Shown: piece after piece, positions 51,329 to 63,092 of the stretch | Position numbering within the stretch: the stretch's first letter is position 1 | Layout: each line of letters begins with the position of its first letter | Assembly: GCF_028476545.1 (NCBI RefSeq) | Contig: NW_026731652.1 | Location: forward strand, 310,001 to 374,000 | Direction of reading: 5' to 3' | Length of the DNA stretch: 64,000 nt | DNA from: Physella acuta | Lineage: Eukaryota > Mollusca > Gastropoda > Physidae | Program-made: the position numbers and the translations under genes | Notes under the pieces: model-generated | What the model was told of the DNA's origin: nothing | Databases searched by the model: none | Seen by the model: the letters and a program-made list of their open reading frames with translations, nothing else

Positions 51329-51625
51329 ACCACATCAAACCACCATTCCCTTGGGATCCACACCGCATCAAACCACCATTCCCTTGGGATCCACACCACA
51401 TCAAACCACCATTCCCTTGGGATCCACACCGCATCAAACCACCATTCCCTTGGGATCCACACCACATCAAACCACCATTCCCTTGGGATCCACACCGCAT
51501 CAAACCACCATTCCCTTGGGATCCACACCGCATCAAACCACCATTCCCTTGGGATCCACACCACATCAAACCACCATTCCCTTGGGATCCACACCGCATC
51601 AAACCACCATTCCCCTGGGATCTTT
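51329..51625. repeat. 33-bp minisatellite, 9 copies
   Basis: Highly homogeneous units of CACCATTCCCTTGGGATCCA plus CACCGCATCAAAC. Two variants, CCGCATC and CCACATC, mostly alternate, implying partial 66-bp higher-order units. Open in several frames on both strands (11-residue periods) but not genes. Confidence 0.97.
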
Positions 51626-51978
51626 AAAACGACGTCCCATTTTAACTTTTATTTACGGCCACGTATACACAATTTAAATTTTTAAAAACTATTTTTAGAA
51701 TACCCGAGTATTTTTTTTTCCCATTTGTCTAAACTTGTGTAGTACATGACGATTCTGTGTTCGAGTATTGAGGGTGGCTGGGATATGATGGCAAGAATAG
51801 TCACGGAGGGAACTTGTTGTGTGCAAGAACTAGGGACGGGGAGACTAGGGACGGGAAGACTAGCTTGGCCGAACAGAACTTTCACATTTGGTATTGTGTC
51901 AGCACGTACGGTCGGTTAAGTAGAGAAAACTGTGCTCACAACACGGAGAGCTGACTCAGGACAAAAAAAAACATTTCT

Positions 51979-51985
51979 CTCTCTC

Positions 51986-52019
<34 letters not shown>

Positions 52020-52116
52020 GTTCACCACTCACACATACATAAACAGTTACATTTACTTAGTATTAAAAGTATCCTGACAGGTTTGGAAAGGAGTAATACG
52101 AAATTGGGTTTATATC

Positions 52117-52190
<74 letters not shown>
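51979..52190. repeat. (CT)n and (TA)n microsatellites
   Basis: A CT tract at 51979-52016 and about 35 TA dinucleotides at 52119-52188. Confidence 0.97.
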
Positions 52191-52194
<4 letters not shown>

Positions 52195-52867
52195 GCAGTC
52201 CAGTATGCAAAGTGGCTAATACTAACTAAAGTTAATGCCAACTGGCCCACTCTAAAAAAAAGTTAATTATTTTTTACTTTGGCTTGCGAGAGGGCAACCG
52301 GCCAAACTTTGAAAAAGAATATTATGAGCAGATTTTGAGTTTCTGTAAAGTTATAGCGTTAAGAAAATGAAATTTTGTTCTATTGTGATCAAGAATTTTG
52401 GTACATTACAAAATCATTCAAATTATTTCCTTGGAGTAAACTATCGGTCTATATGATAACTTGTTGCAAACAAGATAAAATGGCTTTTTGAATCACATAG
52501 CAGTTTGTTATTTGTACATTTGCAGTTCCTTCTACACAGTGCTGGTGATCCCATAGAATGATCTAAACACTGCTAGTAACTCTGTACTTTGTTGGCCCAT
52601 TTCAATAATTTTAAATAATGCCTGCTTTTATAAAAGGCCGAAATTCTTATAAATACAACGGTTAAAAAAAATTATCCAAGAAAGATAGTAATCTGAAGAA
52701 AACAGACACATCATTTTTTATAAGGGTTTGTGGGGAGAGGGCTGTATATTATGATGAAGTATTTATTATCAAAGGTAATTTTAGTAATCAAGATCTAAAA
52801 CTTTACCAATTTTGACAGACTTGACTTTGCAATCAAACAAGAGAGTATAAAATATTGATGAGAAATT

Positions 52868-53012
52868 TGTGAGAAATACATGATAATGTAGCTTAGAGAT
52901 ATACCTGGATTTATTTGTGAGAGAAATACCTGTAAATATAGGTGAGAGAAATACCTGGATTTATTTGTGAGAGAAATACCTGTCAATATAGGTGTGAGAA
53001 ATACCTGTTAAT
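52868..53012. repeat. ~30-bp repeat split by a hAT insertion (left part)
   Basis: Units of GAGAGAAATACCTGGATT and GAAATACCTGTCAATATAGG. The array resumes at 55568 after the transposon (ATATAGGTGATATAAATCC, GTGAGAAATACCGGATCC), so the element landed inside it. Confidence 0.85.
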
Positions 53013-55567
53013 CAATGTTCCCTCTAAGGACCAAGAGTGTGTGTGCAAAAAATATGTTGTGTGCGCGGTGCTAAAAATGACTTGGGCAAGTTAATATGTA
53101 TGTTTAAGCTTGCAATTAAGCAGAGTAATGAAAAGGCATGCATTTTGATAAATTAATAGTATAATGTGTAGGACTAATGAAACGTATGCTATTAAAAGAA
53201 GATACAAATCCCATCTAAATAAAATAAAATACACAACAGAAACTTTTAGAGTTATACTTAGACAACAGGTTATATGGTCGACGTACTATGTTAGTGTAAT
53301 GCAATCGTATGTTAAAAATGTTAATACCATAACGGTAATACAAATACAACAGTTTAACATGTAAACCATTTTAAAGAGCTGACTTGAAAAGTACAGCATA
53401 TGTCAATTAACTTTGCCAATGAGCTAATTTGTTCATCATTTAAAGCAACTCCTGCGTTTTCAGTTAGTGCATTTACTGAACCTGATTTGAGTTTTTCACT
53501 GATCTGAAATTTGAAGTCATTTATTGTGTGATAATTGACTCTTCATTTGTTGTTTGTAACACGTCTTTGTACTTTACGCACAGTTCTTTGATATCTTTGA
53601 CGCCAAACTCAAATGCGCAATTTCTAAAACCAGTAGGATCAAAAGCTGAAGAAAACTGCAGTTCATCTCCTGGAAACCTTACATTTAAATGATCGCAGAC
53701 CGATCGTATAAACTGTGTGATTTGTCTTGTGTCGATTCCTACGTTTTCATTCAAAATTTTCTTGGCTTTATCATTCCAATAAACATCTTCACTCAGGTAT
53801 TGTGCTTCTAAATTGCGTATTTTAGAAATGCAAAATTGATGTGCTTCAATCGATGATAAATTATTTCGCTGTAACAACATTGATAGATTAGCTAATTCAT
53901 TAACGGTATAAAGCGCAATTTGATACAGTGGATCTTTTAATGATTTCAAAACATAACAACAAACAGGATCATTGTAGTATTGGACTTGTTCTTCACAGTA
54001 AGCAGCTAAAGCATCAATATTTCTAACAAAAGCACTGACAGCAAAGTGACGTGACAACCATCGAACTTCATAAATTGGTCGAAAAGAAATTACATCCATA
54101 TCATGCACCTTTGCCAATTCTTCAAATGCGCCCTTTTTAACTGAAGATCGAACTCAGTGCTGTTCAACAAGATGGGGGACCTTAGCCTTCAGTAAAGCAG
54201 CTAATCCCTTCCTACGGCCTAACATAACCGATGCCCCGTCTGATGTTATCATTACCATGCAGTTTCATTTCAAGTTGATGTTCAGTGTAGTACTGTGTTA
54301 TGGCTGCCTCCAGAGCTGATGCATCACATGCGGTAAGCTGAATTATTCCACCAAAAACGGTTTTGTAGAATAAAGAATTGACTGAACGAAATTTAAGATA
54401 AAGGATTAGCATTTTATGTACAATTATGTCAGTACTTTCATCAACTATAAGCGTGTGGAACGATGCTACTCGAAGTTCTGTCCGTGTGTTCTTTACAACC
54501 ACCTCGTTGATTGGTTCAACAAACTCAAAGGCGTAATTCTTACTTCGCCAACTGTCTGATATAGAAACATACTTCCCCATGTTGTTATGAATCAGTTGTA
54601 CCGACAGCATCGAGGCGTGTATTCTAATGGCGAGAAGAACATTATCCATTAGAATTCGAACTTGATCCTTGTTTGACCGATGGCACTCATTTTGTTCAAC
54701 TCGTTCTTCTCGCTCAGTGTTAGTTTCAAGTACTAGCAGCACAAAACTTACACTTCAGATGCTTCCTAATTCAACTGAAACATTCTTAGAATCTGGCGTA
54801 TCGGTTGTCACTTTAACTTTGAGCCATTCCAGTTTAAACGAATCTCTCGCTTTTTTTTTTTTGCTGCATTGTTTTACCGCTTGTTACACACATTTTTCTT
54901 TTCAACATTTTCAAATAGCACAGAGTAGTAAACTTTTATTCCTATTTACCAAACCAGTCTGTGAACACTGAAACAGTTCGATCCAGGTGCACGTAATAAT
55001 CCCAAGAATTGGATATATAGTATATGAATCCTTAAACCAAACAGCAAAAACACATGCACCTTTAGTAAAGTAGATTTTGCATCTGACTTGGGTAAACCGT
55101 CATAGTATCAAGGTGATGGGTGGGGGTTGGGAGATGGGGAGGGGCAGTGGCTATAGAAAATAAAACCTTGCATGGTCAGTTAGTAGCCACAATCCCTTTC
55201 AGGTATTAGGTCAGTTTTGGGGTAAACCATTAAATCAAGCAGAGGGAGTGTCACGCAGACATCCCATCTGTACCCGCCCCGCTCAGTTGAGAGTTTCCAT
55301 TAACTAGATCTGTGGTATGACAACCGAGGTCACCCCCTCCCCCAAGTCAATGATACCCCTTGGTTTCTGCACCAAAACACAAAGACTGTTCGTTTAACAA
55401 AACAGGTACTAAAAATGTCGCTTCATTCAAGCCACTGGCCACAATTGTTTAGTGAATTAGGCTTGCCCGACGTTCTGATAATCTGTGCGCGGCATCAGAA
55501 AATGTCTGCGCGGCATATTTATAAGTGCTGCGCGGCCGCGCAGCCGCGCAGCTTAGAGGGAACACTG
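53013..55567 (-). mobile_element. hAT DNA transposon, complete ends, decayed
   Basis: A 2,555-bp element. Left end CAATGTTCCCTCTAAGGA. The right end, read inward, is CAGTGTTCCCTCTAAGCTGC, 15 of the first 16 bases matching. It is flanked by a perfect 8-bp target duplication, CTGTTAAT (53005-53012 and 55568-55575). The right subterminal region is a GC-rich palindromic stretch (GCGCGGCCGCGCAGCCGCGC). The interior holds a broken hAT transposase on the minus strand. The ends resemble, from memory, Tip100/Zaphod-group hATs. That subgroup call is inference. Confidence 0.95.
53521..54742 (-). pseudogene. hAT transposase (ZNF862/KIAA1586-like type), broken
   Basis: Two open stretches on the minus strand (54742-54212 and 54117-53521) are parts of one hAT-superfamily transposase. 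The first has the catalytic-core signature LIVDESTD followed by YLKFR. Between them the sequence reads SDGASVMLGRRKGLAALLK in another frame, so there is a frameshift near 54240. A TGA at 54156-54154 follows VEQH, where the family usually has HC. The second stretch contains YEVRWLSRHFAVSAFVRNID, the conserved Arg-Trp region, and helical spacer sequence. Beyond its stop, reading continues as ISEKLKSGSVNALTENAGVA, but the C-terminal hATC dimerisation motif is not recognisable. The N-terminal zinc-finger end is also decayed. A dead copy of a plain DNA transposon. Confidence 0.9.
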
Positions 55568-55644
55568 CTGTTAATATAGGTGATATAAATCCTTGGCATT
55601 ATAAGTGTGAGAAATACCGGATCCTTTATTAAGCTTTAACTAAA

Positions 55645-55740
55645 TATGTTAAAATGAAGGAGAGAAATAGAGAGAGAAAGAGAGTGGGGGAGAGAGGGAG
55701 TGAGACCAAAGAAGAGAGGGAGAGATCGACAAGTTTTGTT
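55645..55740. repeat. GA-rich low-complexity tract
   Basis: GAGAGAAA and GGGAGAGA runs, with purines on the plus strand. Confidence 0.8.
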
Positions 55741-56119
55741 AGCAGTTTTTGGATATATTACTACACGTTATAGAGTTTCAGCTGACATTCTCATCGTTAA
55801 CTACCGTTAACAATTGATGTGTTAACCGACTTGTTACAAACCAAACTGACCGATCTAGCCAAGACCTTCTATATTTGGAGTTGCCCAGAACATGCGCAAT
55901 TAGGCGGGACTCACGAGACGGCACGTAGCACAACAAGAGATTTGATTGGACGCTTCGTCTCAGTTTCTCGTCGTTTCTTCGCCTCAATGTTGACCAGAGG
56001 TCAGGGGTCAGGCGGGTTATGTGTGCTATACTCGTCACCTTGTTTATATCTTATGTATCACTTGGCTGATATGGTATTTGTTATCTGATATTTCTGTTAC
56101 ATTCTCCAAAGAGTATATT

Positions 56120-56122
<3 letters not shown>

Positions 56123-56182
<60 letters not shown>
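56123..56182. repeat. (TA)n microsatellite
   Basis: About 29 TA dinucleotides. Confidence 0.97.
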
Positions 56183-56187
<5 letters not shown>

Positions 56188-56360
56188 TCACTTAATTTAA
56201 AGGGCTATATTTTCGCATTCTTTAAAGCGTAGAAGTGTATATTATAAATAACATCGTAACTGTTATAAGAAAAAAAGTAGCTGTATAGCAAAAGAAGCAA
56301 CCGAATGCACAAATACATATATGTGCTATAAACTTTATTGATTCATAGGTCAGATATCTA

Positions 56361-56739
56361 TCTATATATATAATTCTCTTCTGGGAGACGCTAGAAAACA
56401 AGCTGTAAACGCGCTCCCTACCATCCCCACCCCTACATTGTCTTAGTGAGCTGTGGTTCACGCTATATTTACCTTCGTGGAGTCGGGTTTAGTGACGGCT
56501 ATTAGGGGCAGATAATTTAGTTTGAAACGATTTTAAACGGGGGGGGGGGGGGGGGGAGGGGGGGAAGGAAGGTGGGGGGGGGGGGGGGGTTATGGTCCTT
56601 AACGAGCTACTTATAGTGTTTTAAAGAAATATTTTCAGTGTCAGCATTGGTACAGTCGAATTCACAAATTATAAATCACTGAAAAGTAGAAAAAACAACA
56701 ACTAAATAGCGGCGTATGTTATGCCGCGGGCCGGGTCGT
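56361..56739 (+). mobile_element. Helentron-type non-autonomous element, copy 1
   Basis: Starts TCTATATATATAATTCTCTT and ends with the hairpin GCGGCGTATGTTATGCCGC then GGGCCGGGTCGT. A short 3' hairpin a few bases from the end and a TATATA-rich 5' start are typical of Helentron-associated INE (HINE) elements. It shares GGGTTTAGTGACGGCTATT and AAATATTTTCAGTG with copy 2. Poly-G runs lie inside. No ORF. Exact ends are approximate. Confidence 0.65.
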
Positions 56740-57126
56740 ATATATAATTCTCTTCAGGAAGACGTTAGAAAACAAGCTGCAAGCGCCTCCTTGCAGTCCC
56801 CTCTCTTTCTCTATATCACTATCACTACCACCCCCACCCCCACATGGTCTGGTGAGCTGTGGTCACGATAAATGTTTACAAATCGTAGAGCCGGGTTTAG
56901 TGACGGCTATTTGGGGCAGATAATTTAGTTTGAAACTATTTTAAACTTACAGGAGGTAACTAAGAGGAGGCTGCTTTCACGGGGGGGGGGGGGGGGGGGT
57001 TAGTGTTTTAAAGCAAATATTTTCAGTGGCAGCTTTGGTACTGTCGAATTCACAAATTATGAATTACCGAAAAGTAGAAAATAAAACAACTAAATAGCGG
57101 CGTATAATACGCCGCGGGTCGGCTCG
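56740..57126 (+). mobile_element. Helentron-type non-autonomous element, copy 2
   Basis: Directly follows copy 1 head to tail, beginning ATATATAATTCTCTTCAGG. Ends with the hairpin GCGGCGTATAATACGCCGC, then GGGTCGGCTCGT. The hairpin differs from copy 1 by changes on both arms that keep most pairing. Poly-G run near 56982-56999. Confidence 0.65.
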
Positions 57127-58044
57127 TTGTAATTAACTAACCAGAGAACAAAAGAATTATAACGGTGCTAGTGTTTTGTTTGAAAAGAAATATGTTGAAT
57201 AAGATTACATGATCAACTGTTACCTAATGAAAAAATATATTTAATTAAGGGTCATCAGATCTAATAGACAAATAGTAACCCTCTTAAGACACTAGAGCAG
57301 ACCCCCCCCCCCCTAACTTATTTAGTTACGCCCCCGGAAAAAAACACACCTTTTTTACAAAATAACCTCAACACTTAACGCAACTTCACGTTTTAGTACC
57401 AAAAATAAATCTTGTGCTACGATATAAAAATCTAAGCTCTAAACTTAATTTTGACTTGAAATTTGACACGGGTAGACGAGTGTTTCCTAAGTGGTTGGAG
57501 CCAGACGGGGCTTGGGTAAGAAAAACTAGCAGAAAATAGTATTTGATTGGGCGCAATAAATTAAGTTTGTGCTTTGGGCGGCGGCTGATGGGGTTAGGTC
57601 TAGACTGGGAGACTGTGGGGTCCGGGGGGATCCCTGCAGGGGTCTTGCTGTTCAGCGAACCTTGATTGCTGACGTGTTGGCCTCCCGTGAGACATGCCCT
57701 AACATTACTGGGATGAAAAATCACGTGACGTCGGTCGTGGTGACAGGGAGGGGTGGGGGTGTGGGGGTTGGGTGTGCGGGGTGGTGGGGTGGGGTCGATT
57801 AGAATGAGGCTGAAGTTTAATGGAACGGTTTTATTTCTTGTTTCTGTTTTACTAGGAAAATCATTGGGAGGTCACGAGGGATAAACACAGGGAATGGGTG
57901 TGTGTGTGGGAGTGTGTGGGGGGGTGGGGGAGGGTGTGGGAGGGTGTTAGACAAAGTCAACAGCACAATAAAACGTGTAAGGGGAGGTAAAATGTGGTTG
58001 TGGTTGAATGTTTAATAGGGAATTAAAGCTGGAGCTAAAAGAAA

Positions 58045-58485
58045 GGTTGTGGGGAATGTATCAGTTGGGGAGCTTAAATGTGGAGGATCTATCAGTGGGG
58101 GAGCTTAAGTGTGGGGTATCTATCAGTGGGGGAGCTTAAATGTGGGGGGATCTATCAGTGGGGGAGCTTAAATGTGGGGGGGGAATCTATCAGTGGGGGA
58201 GCTTACATGTATTAGTGGGGGAGCTTAAATGTGCGGAATGTATCAGTGGAGGAGCTTAAATGTGGAGAATCTATCATCGGCGGAGCTTAAATGTGGGGAA
58301 TGTATCAGTAGTGGAGCTTAAATGTGGGGAATGTATCAGTGGTGGAGCTTAAATGTGGGGAATGTATCAGTGGTGGAACTTTCATATGGGAAGTGTATCA
58401 GTGACTGAGCTTAAAAGTGAGGAAAATACCAGTTGCTGAGCTTAAATTAGGAGAAAATATCAGTGGCGGAGCTTACACGTGAGTT
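58045..58485. repeat. ~30-bp minisatellite, about 14 copies
   Basis: Units of AATCTATCAGTGGGGGAGCT plus TAAATGTGGGG, more diverged to the right. Confidence 0.92.
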
Positions 58486-58698
58486 ATAAAAGTAAAACAA
58501 ATTTTTGTATTTTAAATAACCAATACTTCGGCACATATTTGGTTGTAATTAAAAACAACAACCCATTTACATTATTATCTATGAAATTAGATATTTGACA
58601 AATCCTCTTATGAAAATACAAAATAGCGGAAATAATAGCCAAACAATGTTATACATAACATGCAAACAATTTTCTATGCAACATAAGAATAAAGTATT

Positions 58699-58826
<128 letters not shown>

Positions 58827-59447
58827 ATTTCATAAATTTAATAATAAAGTTTTTTAAAAGCGTTAACGATTAGTTTTTATCTCAAGTGCACTTTAGTATA
58901 AAGTGCATATTTTAAACACTACTTTTTAACTTGAATGTTAAAGAAATGTTCTTATAAGTTAATAATTCTGTGTCAAGGGAATTAATAAATAGAATTTTTG
59001 AAGTGCTCTAGTTACACAAGAGTTGCTTCCCTATTGATTAGATTGCTAGAAAAAAATAAAACCCTTGAAATATTTTTGAAAAACAAGAAAAAAACAACAA
59101 CTTTGTACAGAAAATTCTTTAAGAAAATTCTTTTGAAAATTTAAAAAAATGTTTAAACGGTTTACTAATCTTAAATTTAAGTAAATCAGAGTGTGAAAAA
59201 AATGCCAACTATTATTTTTTGACAGGACTAAGGTTTGGATTATATACATTTCTCTAATTTAGCTCTCAGATAAGTACTATTAAGTTATTAAGTACTATAT
59301 TATTTAATGTTATACTCAGACCTGTGTCAGTCAGTCCTAGGATTCAAATATGAGTCATGACTTAAAGCCTGATTTTAACGAAATTGTTCAAGTTGTGGAG
59401 GATAAGCGATACACGCTATAGCAACAGTCTGATAAATTAAAACCTTA

Positions 59448-59592
<145 letters not shown>

Positions 59593-59864
59593 AGTAAAGA
59601 ATACGAATCTAATGGCTGGCTGAATGAACACTTAAAACTTTCCCCATTCCCCTGCTTGCCACCAGTTAACATGAGTTATCTCCCATCACCAATGCCCAGT
59701 GCAGTATTTGCCCTTTAAATTTGTACTTGCACGAAACGAATCACCAATATCGAGAGTTTTATTTTTCTGTTTGAATCAACAGACAAGATGAGCAGTGTAG
59801 AGCACGAGACTCGAAATTGTTTAGCCGTGATGGAGGCGTGAGAAAGAGACACATTTTTGCACAG

Positions 59865-60085
59865 AGTGACAGACAGACAGAGAGATGGACAGACAGACAG
59901 ACATACTGATCTCAAATAGACGAATACGAAAAATCACGCATAAATACATACAAACACACACAAACAAATACATTCACACGAATGTACACAAACACATGTA
60001 CACTTGTACGCAGGCACACATACGCACTCAGCCACAAACACAGACACACACACAAACACAGACACACACACATACACAGACTGAT
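59865..60085. repeat. GACA- and CACA-rich low-complexity region
   Basis: GACAGACAGACA tracts at 59868-59902, then irregular ACACA and CAAACACA motifs to 60085. Confidence 0.85.
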
Positions 60086-60989
60086 AAAACGATTGTTGTA
60101 ACTCATTAAAAAATATGCAAAACCACTTTTAAAGTTCAATTTTTTAACTTTAAATTTTCTAAACACGTTATGTAACAGAATTTTATTTTGTTCCGCTCGA
60201 ATGTTGGTCAAATAATTAGATGACGTTTAATTAATTAGAGAATAAAACAAGTCCACGTCGGTGTTTACAAATTATCTCGGTCCTTCCCTTCCCAGGACCT
60301 TCACACAGGAACTGATTATATGACGTCACGCCGGCTAATGAGGTTAGAGATGAATATAAATCTGATAGAAAATAGACAAGTTGATCACAAAGTCGGCTGA
60401 CACAGAAATGTTGACTGAGGTCAAAGGTTACTCTGTGTACTCACACAGCAGACAAGAACTCACGTATGGGGCTGGGCTGAGATCAGCGTGTTGGTGTGTA
60501 GGTTACGTCAATTTAACACAGTCATTCATTAATAGAAAATATTTAAGGGAACTGGAGAAAAACTACCGCTATTCTATTACTTAAATATAAATTGTAATTT
60601 TATTCTTCCAAATGTAAATACATTCAAACTATGTTAGCAATTCTTTTAAGACATACAACAATGAATGGCTGACAAACGTAGCAGATGATAAGTCTCTGTA
60701 TTTAATTTGGTATGTGTGTATTGTGTACTTTCACAGTACAGTTGTTGTGAGACATAACCAACAAGTCCCAAATGACTAGCAACCGGCAACACAACATTAC
60801 AACATTGCCGGGGAAGATGCAACAATGCTAATACAGTAACCACACACCGGCCAGATAAATATTTAACAAATACGTGAGAATTAGCCACACGACCGGGAGC
60901 TTAAATGGCTTCCAGGATGTAATGTATGTAAACTTAAGTCTCTGTCTGCGTGGGTTGCTCGATACTTCTTGTTTCTCATTAAAAGGTTG

Positions 60990-61182
60990 CCCTTGCTCGA
61001 TCAGTATCTCCTGTTCGATCAGTATCTCCAGTTCGATCAGTATCTCCTGTTCGATCAGTATCTGTTGTTCGATCAGTATATCTTGCTAGATCAGTATCTC
61101 CTGTTCGATCAGTATCTGTTGTTCGATCAGTATCTGTTGTTCGATCAGTATATCTTGCTAGATCAATATCTCCAGTTAGTCT
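60990..61182. repeat. 18-bp minisatellite, about 10 copies
   Basis: Units of GTTCGATCAGTATCTCCT with variants. 18 bp keeps frames open (Ser/Ile and Asp-Gln-Tyr-Leu repeats), which are artefacts. Confidence 0.94.
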
Positions 61183-61324
61183 AAGTGCTTAGAACAAATG
61201 TCCAGTTTGACGGATTAGCCGTCTCATCTAGCCTGACCACAAACAGTCGATGATAGACTGTTTGACCATTGTCATGTCATATCGTGTACAATATAATTGT
61301 TAATTAATTGCTATCAATTAACCG

Positions 61325-61440
61325 AAATGACATGCACCCTATAACCTCACCAAAATGACATCCTGAATGTAGCCTCACTAGAATGACATCCTGAATATAA
61401 TCTCATCTAAATGACATCCCGCCTCTAACCTCCCCCAAAT
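61325..61440. repeat. Degenerate ~28-bp repeat
   Basis: Four units around AAATGACATCCTGAATATAA and CCTCAC. Confidence 0.75.
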
Positions 61441-61859
61441 GAACGCATCAATTATTCATGCAGCTTCCTCGCCTTGCGGCCGACATAAAATAACTGGCAA
61501 GCTCCACTAAAAAAAGTTTTAATTATTTAATGGAAGCTTAAAAAACAACCCTACATTTCTTCTGATAATGCTCCACTTTTTTTGCTGGATATTTAATTGT
61601 TAGACTCGCTGGCAGTGATTGAGAACTTGTTTGAAAAAAGTTACAAAAGTTAAAAACAATAAACCGGGAGTGATCTCCCCTAAACTTTCTCGAATATTCT
61701 TATATAAAATAACAGGGGATGGGAACTCGGGCTATAGACATGATTTTTAATCCATTTTAAATACTTAAAGTTTTAAAAATAGAATAAAATCTCTTAGACA
61801 AATTAATTGCACACCAAGTGAACGCCAAATAAAAAAGCGCATAATAGTGCGCAATATTA

Positions 61860-62345
61860 TTAGTACTTTTAAAATTTACATTAGTTTTTTGAGAAATCGG
61901 AAGTAGCGTAAATTACTACTTCCGGTCAACGGAAATTACTCAAAATTTAACAGAAGGTAGAGAATTAGATCTTTTACTTACATGTGAAATTTCATTTATC
62001 TGTCTGAAATAGTACTCAAGTTATAGGCTTTTGAAAAATTCAAAGTAGGAAAAGTACCACTTCCGGTTTTCGGAAATCGCTCAAAAGTTGATACGGATCT
62101 ACGATTTTGATAAAATACTTATATATGAAATTTCATCAACCTAGCTGTAACGGTACTCAAGTTATCGTGTTTACACACAGACAGACACACAGACAGACAC
62201 ACAGACATACGGACAAGATTGCAAAATTATGTTTTACCGTATCAGTGAGGTGTAAAACGTCGAGATTTGTAAAAATCTCGATTTTTTTTTTTTTTTTTTG
62301 CACGATTACAAGACTTTCTCTATACTTCGTATATACGAGAAAGTA
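61860..62345 (+). mobile_element. Interspersed repeat of unassigned class
   Basis: Contains an internal diverged duplication: AAGTAG...ACTACTTCCGG with GGAAATTACTCAAAA, then AAGTAG...ACCACTTCCGG with GGAAATCGCTCAAAA, each followed by ATATGAAATTTCAT- and GTACTCAAGTTAT-like sequence. A CAGACAGACACA tract and a T run follow. It ends at a hairpin, ACTTTCTC...GAGAAAGT (62313-62344). It looks like the terminal part of a repeat family (retroposon-like by its tail), but I cannot name it. Confidence 0.45.
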
Positions 62346-62549
62346 AAAATGGAACTTGAACGTGAATCGACTGTCTCACGATTTCCATGTGATGTTTAGT
62401 CTTGACGGAAAACGTCATAAATCTACTTTTTGGATTTTGAGAACCGCTTTCACAGTATGGATAGACAGAAAGTGAGGAATATTCTGAGCCTATTGTGTTC
62501 TTTAAATGACCGTGAATGACATTCAGCAATTATACAATGTTTTTTTTTT

Positions 62550-62625
62550 GTGTCAGCTTAGCCATGTCAGCTTAGCCATGTCAGGTTAGCCATATCATGT
62601 CACCATGTCAGGTCACCATATGTGT
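62550..62625. repeat. Short repeat of TCAGCTTAGCCATG
   Basis: About five units (GTCAGCTTAGCCAT, GTCAGGTTAGCCAT, GTCACCAT). Confidence 0.8.
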
Positions 62626-62829
62626 TAAACAAGACTTTCTATTGTCGCCCCCTTCACTTCCTCGTGGTCATGGGTTTGGTCAGACCTGGTCAGTTCTGGA
62701 AAAGGCATTCAGAGGACACTCACAGGAAACCTAGAGGATCTAGAGATTATGTGTGACCTTACCAACGTTCACACCGGCTGCAAGACATTGAACAACGGCA
62801 AACGGAAGACAAAAGAATGAAAACCAAAC

Positions 62830-63092
62830 CAGGGGCGTAGCGAGGGGGGGGGGGGCGGGGGGTGCGGACCGCACCGGGTGACACCATTTAGGGGGGTGAC
62901 ACCAAGGCAAAAAATAGCAAAATATATAGAGAAAAACTTGACGGGGGGGGGTGCAAATCGAAAGTTTGAGGGGGGGGGGTGCAAATCGAAAACTTGAAAG
63001 TTTAGTCCCCGGGAAGGGTCGCAACGCCTCTGGGGGGGGGGTGACACCATTAAGTGCCGCACCGGGTGACACCCGACCTCGCTACGCCACTG
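62830..63092. mobile_element. hAT-type MITE, family B, copy 2
   Basis: Begins CAGGGGCGTAGCGAGG and ends CTCGCTACGCCACTG. It is flanked by a perfect 8-bp duplication, AACCAAAC (62822-62829 and 63093-63100). Internal direct copies of GGGTGACACCATT and of GTGCAAATCGAAA, with several poly-G runs. Shares ends and the GTGCAAATCGAAA motif with copy 1 at 1794-1973. Pro-rich minus-strand ORFs across it come from the poly-G runs. Confidence 0.92.

Noticed and set aside
57386-57802. Overlapping ORFs of 112 and 77 codons on opposite strands
   Set aside because: No domain or splice signals. The plus-strand one runs into a G-rich tract. Treated as chance.
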